Below, in pieces: positions 55,558 to 63,480 of a stretch of 64,000 bases of DNA (its first letter is position 1; every line of letters starts with the position of its first letter). The position numbers were made by a program, and so were the translations under genes. The notes under the pieces are model-generated. The model did not search any database. It saw only the letters and a program-made list of their open reading frames with translations, and had not been told where the DNA came from. This DNA is from G963663315 sp963663315 (GTDB taxonomy: Bacteria > Pseudomonadota > Gammaproteobacteria > Arenicellales > Poriferihabitantaceae): assembly GCA_963663315.1 (NCBI GenBank), contig OY760176.1, forward strand, positions 682,001-746,000, in the 5' to 3' direction.

Positions 55558-56124
55558 ACGCAAGGCCGGTACGTGAAGCAAATCGCCTCAAACAATACGA
55601 TTATTCACAGGCCGATTTTTATTTTGTCACCCTCTGCATACAGGGCCGTGTCTGTTTGCTCGGTGATATTGTCAACGACAACATGATTCTCAATAATACA
55701 GGCAATATGATCGAAAACAGTTGGCGACAATTACCTGATTATTACGGCGGAGTAGAAATTGATTCCTGTCAAATCATGCCAAATCACCTGCACGGCATCA
55801 TCATTCTGTCAGACGTAGGGACCCCGTGCCTGTCCGCCTTCGCCCTGTCCGCCCCATGCCTGTCCAGGACAACCACAGAGGGTCCCTACGATGTCATTAT
55901 CGGACGTAATTGGACGATTTAAATCGTTCACCACAAATCGATATATCGACGGCGTAAAGCATCATCAATGGTCCCCCTTTGATAAAAAATTATGGCAACG
56001 GTCGTTTTATGACCATATCATCCGTAACAACGAAGATTTAAATCGTGTTCGTGAATATATCCAGAATAATCCGTTGAAGTGGGCGTTGGATAAGGATAAT
56101 CCTGATAATTGGGCGGAGGGGTAA
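55554..56124 (+). pseudogene. RAYT (REP-associated tyrosine transposase), frameshifted
   Basis: Y1-type single-strand transposase of the TnpA-REP family. The 5' half (frame 1, 55554-55922) has YDYSQADFYFVTLCIQG and the HUH motif in MPNHLHGII. It then stops. The 3' half continues in another frame (55891-56124) with SLSDVIGRFKSFTTNRYIDG and the catalytic tyrosine region YDHIIRNNEDLNRVREYIQ. A net frame change is needed between about 55815 and 55891, at a REPIN-like element inside the gene. The start overlaps the hsdM stop (ATGA) and the end is 2 bp before hsdS, so it was inserted into a coupled operon. Confidence 0.83.
55815..55889. repeat. REPIN-like inverted repeat C inside the RAYT gene
   Basis: A 75-bp element with perfect terminal inverted repeats GTAGGGACC and GGTCCCTAC and internal CCTGTCC blocks, in the variable linker of the transposase between its HUH half and its tyrosine half. 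Its right end is where the two reading frames fail to join. Confidence 0.75.
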
Positions 56125-56126
56125 GG

Positions 56127-57536
56127 GTGAAGTTTGCCATCAGAAAATTGTCAGAAACCACCTTGCACCCGGATTATCGTTGGGATAGTGAATATTTGTG
56201 TTTCGAACCATTGAAAGCAAAAAATATCAACTATATCCCAATCGGCAATACCCTTTTGTTATCTAAATATGGTTTGTCTGTGGCAATGAACGAAGAAGGA
56301 GATGGGACCAGAATCTATAGAATGAATGAAATAAGCAATATGATGTGTAACCGAAACATATTGAAATATGCCCCGATCAATAAAGATGAAATTGCTGACT
56401 ATGAATTACATGACAAGGATGTTTTGTTTAATCGAACAAACTCACAGAATTTCGTAGGCAGAACAGGTCTATTTAGAAAATTCTCTGATGAACAATTGGT
56501 TTTTGCTTCTTACCTTGTCCGTATAGTTCCTGACCCTGACATAGTTACACCTGAATATTTAACTGCATTTTTAAATACAAAGTATGGTGTCCTTGATATA
56601 AAGCGACGAGCAAGAATATCTATCAACCAATCAAATGTTAATGCCGAAGAATTAAAGCGAGTAGAAATACCTGTAGCTTCTCGTATCCTACAACTGCGAG
56701 TAACAACAGCATTTGATGTGGCATTTACACTCATTCATAAATCCGAGCTGAAGTTTAAAGAAGCCCGAACCCTCCTCCTCACCGAACTCGGCTTAACCGA
56801 CTGGCAACCCAAGCACCAGCTAACCTTTGTCAAAAACTACTCCGATACCAAACAGTCAAATCGTATCGACGCTGAATACTACCAGCCCAAATATGAGGAA
56901 ATCATCAAAGTCATAAAAGCTTATGAAGGCGGCTGGGATACGCTGGGGAATCTCGTGAACGTAGAGAAATGCGTGGAAGTCGGAAGTGGCGAATATCTTG
57001 ATGAAGGTATCCCGTTTGTTCGGGTCAGCAATCTAAGCCCGCTTGAAATCACCAAAGAAAAATATATTTCAGAAAAACTGTACACCGAAGTCGAACAACA
57101 TCAACCCAGGAAAGGGGAAATTCTGTTTAGTAAAGATGCGACCCCTGGAATTGCGTATTACTTGAATGAACAACCACAAAAAATGATTCCATCGGGCGGA
57201 ATCCTCAGACTGGAAAATAAAACAAATAAAGTAAATAACGAATATTTAACGCTGGTACTCAACTCAATATTAACGAAGGAACAAGTCAACCGTGATGTTG
57301 GCGGGTCGGTAATTCTCCATTGGAGACCAGATCAGGTGAAAGAAACAGTCATACCTATTCTGCCAGAAGACAAACAAATCCAAATCCAGCAAAAAGTCAT
57401 CGAATCATTTGACTTACGTAAACAATCCAGACACCTGCTGGAGTGTGCCAAGCGAGCGGTAGAAATTGCCATTGAGGATGATGAACAAACAGCAATCAAA
57501 TGGCTGGAAGCGGAAACCAAAGAAATACAAATATAA
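56127..57536 (+). CDS. Type I restriction-modification specificity subunit HsdS
   Basis: DNA-recognition subunit, 469 residues from GTG 56127, which follows a GGAGGGG Shine-Dalgarno (the frame extends to 56109). Two target-recognition domains (about 20-200 and 260-450) are separated by conserved helices (KFKEARTLLLTELGL and the final RKQSRHLLECAKRAVEIAIE). Two TRDs imply a bipartite recognition site. Its 3' end overlaps, antisense, the last 41 bp of the convergent gene. Partner of the nuclease-methylase at 53452. Confidence 0.88.
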   Translation: MKFAIRKLSETTLHPDYRWDSEYLCFEPLKAKNINYIPIGNTLLLSKYGLSVAMNEEGDGTRIYRMNEISNMMCNRNILKYAPINKDEIADYELHDKDVLFNRTNSQNFVGRTGLFRKFSDEQLVFASYLVRIVPDPDIVTPEYLTAFLNTKYGVLDIKRRARISINQSNVNAEELKRVEIPVASRILQLRVTTAFDVAFTLIHKSELKFKEARTLLLTELGLTDWQPKHQLTFVKNYSDTKQSNRIDAEYYQPKYEEIIKVIKAYEGGWDTLGNLVNVEKCVEVGSGEYLDEGIPFVRVSNLSPLEITKEKYISEKLYTEVEQHQPRKGEILFSKDATPGIAYYLNEQPQKMIPSGGILRLENKTNKVNNEYLTLVLNSILTKEQVNRDVGGSVILHWRPDQVKETVIPILPEDKQIQIQQKVIESFDLRKQSRHLLECAKRAVEIAIEDDEQTAIKWLEAETKEIQI

Positions 57537-58281
57537 CGAATCCAGACCAGTACTTGAGCCAACCGTCAGAAACCTGCCACAAATCCAGGGTGGCATGCTT
57601 GACGGCATCCTCACCGCATGAGAACTCCCAGACGTGACGCGACCTGAGAATGAACACTCTGTCAAAAGGATTCTTCCAGTCGCAGTTGAAAAGTTGCCCG
57701 CCAAGATCTGTAGTGGCGTCAGGATAGGCATCCAGATCAGCAGACGGGCTCCAATTGTCATAGATAAGCAACCAGTTTCTGTCGTATTTTTGGTATCCCG
57801 GGGATTTTTTGACCTTTTTTCTCGTAATACTCAGCATAACCTCAACCCAATTACGCTCAATTTGGTCACCCATAAAAGGATAGCGCTGGCTTGGGTCTTG
57901 GTTTTTCGCAATTTTCTCAATTCTTTGCTTAGAAAAGTTCTCCTCGCCAGCCGGATACAGAGGCACATATATAAAATCTTCGATGTCGTTACGCTCTATA
58001 TATGCATCCACCTGTGCCTGATTCTCGGGAACTGCTTCGGTTATCTCTATGCCGGTGCGTTCAGATGGAGAGGACAGGACGAGGTCGGGCTTTTCTCTCG
58101 ACGTAATGCAAAGCGGGTAGTCAAGCAGGGCTGTCTTGGAGATGGCTGCGAGAAAATGACAACTCACCCAGGTTTCGCAATCAGCGGTAGTCCGACCCTC
58201 CGTTCGGGGGGGTACGCTGACATCAATATCGCGCAGTTTGGTGCGAAGCGCACAGGGCGATTTAGCGTGAATCGAGAGCAT
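57496..58281 (-). CDS. Unknown protein with PD-(D/E)xK-like core
   Basis: A 261-residue protein starting at ATG 58281 (frame open to 58317). I do not recognise the family by name. The segment EKPDLVLSS followed by TGIEITEAV resembles the D...ExT/K core of restriction-like nucleases often found in defence islands. Later parts are YDRNWLLIYDNWSP and a Trp-rich end. The last dozen residues are hydrophobic and encoded antisense to hsdS, so the true conserved part may end earlier. Its place beside hsdS suggests a nuclease or anti-phage role (inference). Confidence 0.58.
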   Translation of the reverse strand: MLSIHAKSPCALRTKLRDIDVSVPPRTEGRTTADCETWVSCHFLAAISKTALLDYPLCITSREKPDLVLSSPSERTGIEITEAVPENQAQVDAYIERNDIEDFIYVPLYPAGEENFSKQRIEKIAKNQDPSQRYPFMGDQIERNWVEVMLSITRKKVKKSPGYQKYDRNWLLIYDNWSPSADLDAYPDATTDLGGQLFNCDWKNPFDRVFILRSRHVWEFSCGEDAVKHATLDLWQVSDGWLKYWSGFVIFVFLWFPLPAI

Positions 58282-58399
58282 TATCAAGGAATTCCAATAA
58301 CGAAGGCGGCACCCCAAGCCGCCGAAAGGGAATTATATACTTGGTTATATTTTTGAGTCATGACAATATCCGTGAATTGTATACGATTATATTTTTTCC

Positions 58400-59233
58400 A
58401 TGCGTGAAGCATTTGTTGGATTTGATTCGGCCTGGGGTGGCAAGCAGCTTGGCGGCATTGTTTCGGTGTCATTTGATAACGGCGAGTTCGATTCCTGGAG
58501 CCGGCCGGAACCTGCCAGTTTCGAGTGTGCCGCCCGGATTATTGAGAAACTGCGGGACAAGCACAACTATGTGCTGGTGGCGTTGGACCAGCCGACCCTG
58601 GTCCCGAATGAGAAAGGCATGAGACCCGTAGAAAAGGTAGCCAGTTCGCTGATCTGTAAACTGGGTAGCGGCGTTCAACCGGCATTCCGCAGCAAGAGTA
58701 AACTCTTCGGTCCAAATGCCCCGGTCTGGAAGTTCCTTAACCGGATTGATGCCCGCGAGAATCCCACGGTCGCTAGAGGTGCGAGGCGAGGATTGCATCT
58801 CATCGAAGTCTACCCTGCACTCGCCCTGCCCGCGCTTGAACCCCGCATCATGAGTCGTCGTCATGCAGCGCGCTACAATCCAGACAAGAAGAGTTTTTTG
58901 CTCTGCGATTGGAAGTTGGTCGCCAACACTGTCGCGCGACATGCCGAAGAAATCGGAGTCCCGCGGCTGTCGCAATGGGCGAGGGTAGCAGCAGGTTACG
59001 ACAGGGTCAGAGTCGGCAAAACGCTTCAAGACCAGTTAGACGCGGCAATCTGCCTGATTATCGCGTTGCAATGGCGCCGGGCACCGAGTAACCGCGTTGC
59101 GGTAATCGGCGATGGGCAACACGGATACATGGTCACATCGATCTCGATCGAAACCAAAAAGATTCTCCAGAGCGCAGCGAAGGAACGGGAAGTTCCCTTC
59201 AACGATTTCCACTTTCGACAACCGGAAAGGTGA
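58400..59233 (+). CDS. DUF429 family protein
   Basis: A 277-residue protein of the DUF429 type, predicted RNase H-like fold. The N-terminal strand FVGFDSAWGGKQLGG, the acidic ALDQPTLVPN motif, VYPALALPAL and the C-terminal DQLDAAICLIIAL are the family landmarks, and their acidic residues (Asp in FDSAW, ALDQP, DQLDA) could bind a metal. The function is unknown. It lies at the end of the restriction-modification island, before a cluster of REPIN repeats. Confidence 0.75.
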   Translation: MREAFVGFDSAWGGKQLGGIVSVSFDNGEFDSWSRPEPASFECAARIIEKLRDKHNYVLVALDQPTLVPNEKGMRPVEKVASSLICKLGSGVQPAFRSKSKLFGPNAPVWKFLNRIDARENPTVARGARRGLHLIEVYPALALPALEPRIMSRRHAARYNPDKKSFLLCDWKLVANTVARHAEEIGVPRLSQWARVAAGYDRVRVGKTLQDQLDAAICLIIALQWRRAPSNRVAVIGDGQHGYMVTSISIETKKILQSAAKEREVPFNDFHFRQPER

Positions 59234-59262
59234 GATGTTGTGCAAGCACAGACCGTGCCAAC

Positions 59263-59335
59263 GTAGGGACAATCTTTTGTGGTTGTCCGTTATTGACGGT
59301 GCCCGAGCCGGACAGGCACAGAGACCTGTCCCTAC
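59263..59335. repeat. REPIN-like inverted repeat D
   Basis: A 73-bp element with perfect ends GTAGGGACA and TGTCCCTAC. Inner hairpins are GACAATC with GGTTGTC on the left and GGACAGGC with ACCTGTCC on the right. With its flanks it repeats as copy E with a 118-bp period. The 425-bp gap 59234-59658 holds D, E and the 30-bp repeat; the rest (59499-59658) shows only the AT-rich leader of the chelatase gene. Confidence 0.85.
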
Positions 59336-59380
59336 ATCCGGCATTTCGGAGAGACTAATCCAAGCACAGACCGTGCTAAC

Positions 59381-59453
59381 GCAGGGACAATTTCTTGTGG
59401 TTGTCCGTTATTGACGGTGCCCGAGCCGGACAGGCACAGAGACCTGTCCCTAC
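59381..59453. repeat. REPIN-like inverted repeat E
   Basis: Second copy of the element at 59263, 73 bp, with GCAGGGACA at the left end (one change) and TGTCCCTAC at the right. The preceding CAAGCACAGACCGTGC flank is also repeated (59243 and 59361), so the unit of duplication is 118 bp and larger than the REPIN itself. Confidence 0.83.
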
Positions 59454-59498
59454 ATCCGGCATTTCGGAGAGACCTGTCCCTACATCCGGCATTTCGGG
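59439..59498. repeat. Two-copy tandem 30-bp repeat at the end of REPIN E
   Basis: GAGACCTGTCCCTACATCC and its next 11 bases occur at 59439 and again at 59469. The second copy duplicates the right arm of the REPIN plus its flank, probably a small slippage or recombination event. Confidence 0.75.
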
Positions 59499-59658
59499 TC
59501 GAATGCGATTTTCATAAACCGGGTTTGATCCAATTTCATAGGGCAGCCGGAATAAAAATTAATTTTGGCAAATCAGGTTTATAATCCGGTTTTTTATCTG
59601 TGATTTCCGGGTATTGTTGCCCGTCCCGGAAATTCAACGTTGGAAGCCTACGCAGTCA

Positions 59659-61431
59659 ATGCCAGATTACTATCCATTTTGCCGCATAGTTGGACAGCCA
59701 CTGCTGAAAACCGCTCTGTTGCTGGTCAGTATAGACCCACGGATCGGCGGTCTGTTGATCAGTGGCGCCCGCGGCAGCGCAAAATCAACCATTGTACGCG
59801 GGCTGTCAGATCTGCAACAGGACAAACCATTCATCACATTGCCTTTGGGTTCCACCGAAGAAATGATCACCGGGTCAATTGACCTGGAAAGTGCGTTGAG
59901 CGATTCCGAGGTCAGGTTTCGTCCCGGGTTGCTGGCCAGGTCACACAATGGCATTCTATATGTCGATGAAGTCAATCTGCTATTTGATCACCTGGTTGAT
60001 CTGCTGCTGGATGCGGCTGCATCGGGGGTCAATATCGTTGAAAGAGACAACGTCAGTCATCGGCATGATGCGAACTTCGTTCTGATCGGCACGATGAACC
60101 CCGACGAAGGCGAATTAAGACCGCAACTGCTGGACCGATTCGGCTTGATGATTGAAATGGAAACGCACTACTCGATCGAGGAGAGAAAACAAATTGTCAA
60201 ACGCCGTCTCGCCTTTGATCAGGACCCGAAGAGATTGATTAACGACAGCCAGTCTGAATCCGATCAGATCAGGCAAAAAGTACAGTGGGCCACAGACAAT
60301 TTGCCACGGGTCGAATTATCAGATCGGATGGAAACACAAATCGCAAAAAGATGCGCAGAGGCCAGGGTTGAGGGGATGCGCGCGGACATTGTTTTTCATC
60401 GTGCAGTGACCGCCTGGTGCGCCCTGGATCAAAGGCTGGAAGTCACAATCAGTGATCTTGATGTAGTCGAGCCGATGGTAATGAGTCACCGTCGAAATGT
60501 TCAAACCGGTGGTACTGGAAAATCAGGGGGCAACAACTCTGATAACAATGATCCCGGACAGGATAGTCAAAACGGAGGTGATCAAACCGATGACAGTCAG
60601 GCTGGCTCATCAATTCAGGGCAGTTGGGGCGCCATGCAGCCAATGCCTTCCTGGTCGCTGCCGACTTCACCGTTACCTCTGTCGGCGCATCGGAAATATC
60701 AGGGAAAACCTCCCGCCCCGGCCCGGGACTTCATGGTTGGTCAGATTGGGAGCCGGAATCGGCATGGTCTGGTCGGGGGCGTGAAGTATGGCGCTCAAAA
60801 TTCGATCGGAAACAGGAGGATAGACTGGGCAGGTACCTTAAGTACTGACCGATTCAGATACCTGCCCTGTGAGGACAAGAAGCAAGCGCTCAAATTCAGG
60901 TTTCAACTTCCCGGGACAGTCAATCTTGATCTGATTGTGCTGGATACTTCGGCTTCAACCCTGGGTGGTCAGGGTCTCGGCCGTGCGCGCGGGGCAATTC
61001 AGGCGTTTTCCGAGCGGAGCTACCGGGCCAGAAGGCATCTGGGTATCGTCACGTTCGGCAATGATGAAGTACATGTCCTTCTTGAAATCCAGCGAGCGCC
61101 GAAGAACATTGAACCTCTGCTCGAGCAGATTCAGGCCGGAGGTGGAACACCGGTCACCAAGGCATTAAACTGCATTGACGCCATGTTGACCAGACAGAAG
61201 TACAGCCACTTGAATTGCCATATCTATCTGATTACAGATGGAAGATTCGACGAAGCCATCAGCGGACACTGGTCGATTCATTCGCATCCGGTGACCCTGG
61301 TGGATATTGAATGTGGCCGGGCGCCGTTGGGCTGGGGGCAGCGACTGGCCCGGCAGATTGATGCCAGCTACCTGCATATTTCAAGCTTGTCGTTGCCGGC
61401 GCCAGCTTCGGGAATACCGCAACGAGGGTAG
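59659..61431 (+). CDS. Fused BchI/ChlI-BchD/ChlD-type chelatase subunit, probably for cobalt
   Basis: A 590-residue protein from ATG 59659. The N-terminal AAA+ domain (RIVGQPLLKTALLL, Walker A GARGSAKST at 36-44, Walker B ILYVDEVNLL) resembles Mg-chelatase ChlI. A Gly/Asn/Gln/Asp-rich linker follows (about 280-320), then a von Willebrand A domain with MIDAS DTSAS at 429-433 and Thr in GGGTPVTKAL. Such fused ChlID proteins work with CobN in cobalt insertion. The genes that follow (cobO, cobB) support cobalt rather than magnesium. CobN is not in the window. Confidence 0.85.
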   Translation: MPDYYPFCRIVGQPLLKTALLLVSIDPRIGGLLISGARGSAKSTIVRGLSDLQQDKPFITLPLGSTEEMITGSIDLESALSDSEVRFRPGLLARSHNGILYVDEVNLLFDHLVDLLLDAAASGVNIVERDNVSHRHDANFVLIGTMNPDEGELRPQLLDRFGLMIEMETHYSIEERKQIVKRRLAFDQDPKRLINDSQSESDQIRQKVQWATDNLPRVELSDRMETQIAKRCAEARVEGMRADIVFHRAVTAWCALDQRLEVTISDLDVVEPMVMSHRRNVQTGGTGKSGGNNSDNNDPGQDSQNGGDQTDDSQAGSSIQGSWGAMQPMPSWSLPTSPLPLSAHRKYQGKPPAPARDFMVGQIGSRNRHGLVGGVKYGAQNSIGNRRIDWAGTLSTDRFRYLPCEDKKQALKFRFQLPGTVNLDLIVLDTSASTLGGQGLGRARGAIQAFSERSYRARRHLGIVTFGNDEVHVLLEIQRAPKNIEPLLEQIQAGGGTPVTKALNCIDAMLTRQKYSHLNCHIYLITDGRFDEAISGHWSIHSHPVTLVDIECGRAPLGWGQRLARQIDASYLHISSLSLPAPASGIPQRG

Positions 61432-61435
61432 AAAA

Positions 61436-62077
61436 ATGCCGGAACAAATGAGGGAAGACAAGAACGATACCCGCGACGCTGGCAGCAGCGAAGCCCGACA
61501 TGCTGCAAGAATGAAAAAGAAGAAAGCGGTGATGGATCAACGAATTGCCAGGGCGACCGAACAGCGCGGCGTGCTCATCCTGCTGAAAGGCAATGGTAAG
61601 GGCAAGAGTTCCTCTGCCTTTGGTACGATGGCCAGGGCACTCGGCCACGGTCAACAGGCAGGCCTGGTACAATTCATCAAGGGCAGAATGGAAACCGGGG
61701 AATTTCTCTTTTTCAAGGATCATCCCCGGGTCGATTTTCATGTCATGGGACATGGTTTTACCTGGGAGACCCAGGACAAATCCCGCGACATCGCCGCTGC
61801 CCGGGAAGCCTGGCTTGTCGCACGGAAGATGTTGTCCGATGATTCTTACCATATTCTGGTGTTTGACGAAATGTCTTACATGTTCAAATACGGATATCTG
61901 GATGTCATGCCAGTGGTCGAGGCAATCAACGCCAGACCAAGGCATCAGAATGTGATTATCACAGGAAGAACGATGCATCAGCAACTGATGGAAATCGCCG
62001 ACACCATCAGTGAGATCGCTGATGTCGAGCATGCTTTCAGAAAAGGCGTCAAGGCACAACCTGGCATCGAATGGTGA
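61436..62077 (+). CDS. cobO: Cob(I)yrinic acid a,c-diamide adenosyltransferase CobO/BtuR
   Basis: Transfers adenosyl from ATP to cobalt of corrinoids, 213 residues. Its P-loop GNGKGKSSSAFG, the EFLFFKDHP segment, DEMSYMFKYGYL and ITGRTMHQQLMEIAD are diagnostic. ATG 61436 lies 4 bp after the chelatase stop, and the frame upstream is antisense-like read-through. The end overlaps cobB by 7 bp. Confidence 0.93.
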   Translation: MPEQMREDKNDTRDAGSSEARHAARMKKKKAVMDQRIARATEQRGVLILLKGNGKGKSSSAFGTMARALGHGQQAGLVQFIKGRMETGEFLFFKDHPRVDFHVMGHGFTWETQDKSRDIAAAREAWLVARKMLSDDSYHILVFDEMSYMFKYGYLDVMPVVEAINARPRHQNVIITGRTMHQQLMEIADTISEIADVEHAFRKGVKAQPGIEW

Positions 62078-63372
62078 ATCCGGCAAAGGTCAGATGTCCC
62101 GCTCTTTTCTTTTGTGCTCCCGCATCCGGGCAGGGCAAGACCACGATCACAGCCGGCATCGCCAGATTTCATCGAAATCAGGGCAGGGATGTCAGGGTCT
62201 TTAAAACCGGGCCGGATTATCTTGACCCCCTGATTCTGGAGCGCGCTTCCGGGAATCCCGTGGCTCAACTGGATCTTTGGATGGTCGGTGAAAAGGAGTG
62301 TCAACAGATTTTGTATGAAGCAGCCGGGCGGGCCGATCTGATTTTGATCGAAGGTGTCATGGGCATGTTTGATGGAAACCCGAGTGGCGCAGATATGTCA
62401 GCCTGTTTCGGCATACCGGTGGCGATCGTGATCGACGCATCAGCGATGGCCCGGACTTTCGGCGCGATCGCTCTGGGTCTGGCCGCTCATCGACCCGGGC
62501 TGACCATTGCCGGCGTTATTGGCAACAACCTCGGCAGCCAACGCCACCAGGACTTGATTACAGAGGCCATGCCAGCTTCAATTCCACTGATCGGCTGCGT
62601 TCGTCGTCATCCCGATGTTTTGCTGCCGGAACGTCATCTTGGTCTGGTCCATCCTGATGAGGTTGATGATATTGAATACCGACTGGACCAACTGGCCGAA
62701 ATCATGGATCAGTCCGGGCTGACGGCACTTCCACCTGTAGTGGAATTTCACCCGGGCCAAGCCCCGGCCATCGACCGGCAATTACTGAACAGGGTCATTG
62801 CGGTTGCCCGCGATGATGCCTTTACCTTTATCTACGCAGCCAACATAAAACTGCTGCAGGATATGGGCGCCACCTGCGTCTGGTTCTCTCCCCTTGTCGA
62901 TGAAGTACTACCCGATGCCGATGCATTATGGTTCCCCGGTGGCTATCCCGAGTTGCACCAGGAGCGGCTTTCAAAAAACCGGCCCTTAGCCGATCAGATC
63001 ATCCGGTTCTGCAAAAGCGGAAAGAAAGTCCTCGCCGAATGTGGCGGAATGCTATACCTGATGGAATCCCTGACTGATGTAGATGGCAACCGCTCGGACA
63101 TGCTCGGTTTGATACCGGGACACGGCATCATGCGGGACCGGGGCGGATGTCAGGGTATGCAGACCGCGCCGTTACCCTGCGGCGATGTACGGGCCCATGC
63201 CCATCATCGCACCCGCTGCGAAAATACCGCCCGGCCGGTCGCCTTCGGGAAACGCGCACGACATTCGGCGCCGGGCGAACCCATCTACCAGATAGACAAT
63301 ATTACCGCCAGCTATCTGCACCTTTACTTCCCGTCCAACCCGGACGCGATTGCCGCGTTATTTACAAATTAG
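62071..63372 (+). CDS. cobB: Cobyrinate a,c-diamide synthase CobB/CbiA
   Basis: ATP- and glutamine-dependent amidation of the a and c carboxylates of cobyrinate, 433 residues. An N-terminal DTB-synthetase-like P-loop (APASGQGKTTITAGIARFH) is followed by the GPDYLDP motif, the EGVMGMFDG segment and the C-terminal glutaminase domain with the nucleophile Cys in LAECGGMLYLMESL and a late SYLHLYFPSNP motif. The start overlaps cobO; GTG 62074 is an alternative. Confidence 0.93.
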   Translation: MVNPAKVRCPALFFCAPASGQGKTTITAGIARFHRNQGRDVRVFKTGPDYLDPLILERASGNPVAQLDLWMVGEKECQQILYEAAGRADLILIEGVMGMFDGNPSGADMSACFGIPVAIVIDASAMARTFGAIALGLAAHRPGLTIAGVIGNNLGSQRHQDLITEAMPASIPLIGCVRRHPDVLLPERHLGLVHPDEVDDIEYRLDQLAEIMDQSGLTALPPVVEFHPGQAPAIDRQLLNRVIAVARDDAFTFIYAANIKLLQDMGATCVWFSPLVDEVLPDADALWFPGGYPELHQERLSKNRPLADQIIRFCKSGKKVLAECGGMLYLMESLTDVDGNRSDMLGLIPGHGIMRDRGGCQGMQTAPLPCGDVRAHAHHRTRCENTARPVAFGKRARHSAPGEPIYQIDNITASYLHLYFPSNPDAIAALFTN

Positions 63373-63407
63373 ATTAATTAAATCCAATAACTTATTGAAT
63401 AATAGGT

Positions 63408-63463
63408 AAATAAATGGGGCAGGAAAATTTATTCCGGAAATTTACCGCTGCCCCGATTTATTT
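63408..63463. terminator. Bidirectional terminator between cobB and the right-edge gene
   Basis: A long hairpin: AAATAAATGGGGCAG (63408-63422) pairs with CTGCCCCGATTTATTT (63448-63463) with one bulged base. The A/T-rich stem ends read as T-runs on both strands, fitting convergent genes that end at 63372 and 63481. Confidence 0.75.
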
Positions 63464-63480
63464 GACAAATCAAACGGGCA

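Noticed and set aside
59243..59498. Short-repeat array that could be taken for a CRISPR
   Set aside because: Only two 118-bp units with internal palindromes and nearly identical sequence between them, no unique spacers, no cas genes. It is a REPIN duplication.
59499..59658. Cobalamin riboswitch before the chelatase gene
   Set aside because: A GCCACTG string at 59694 lies inside the coding region and no B12-box context or aptamer is visible in the leader.
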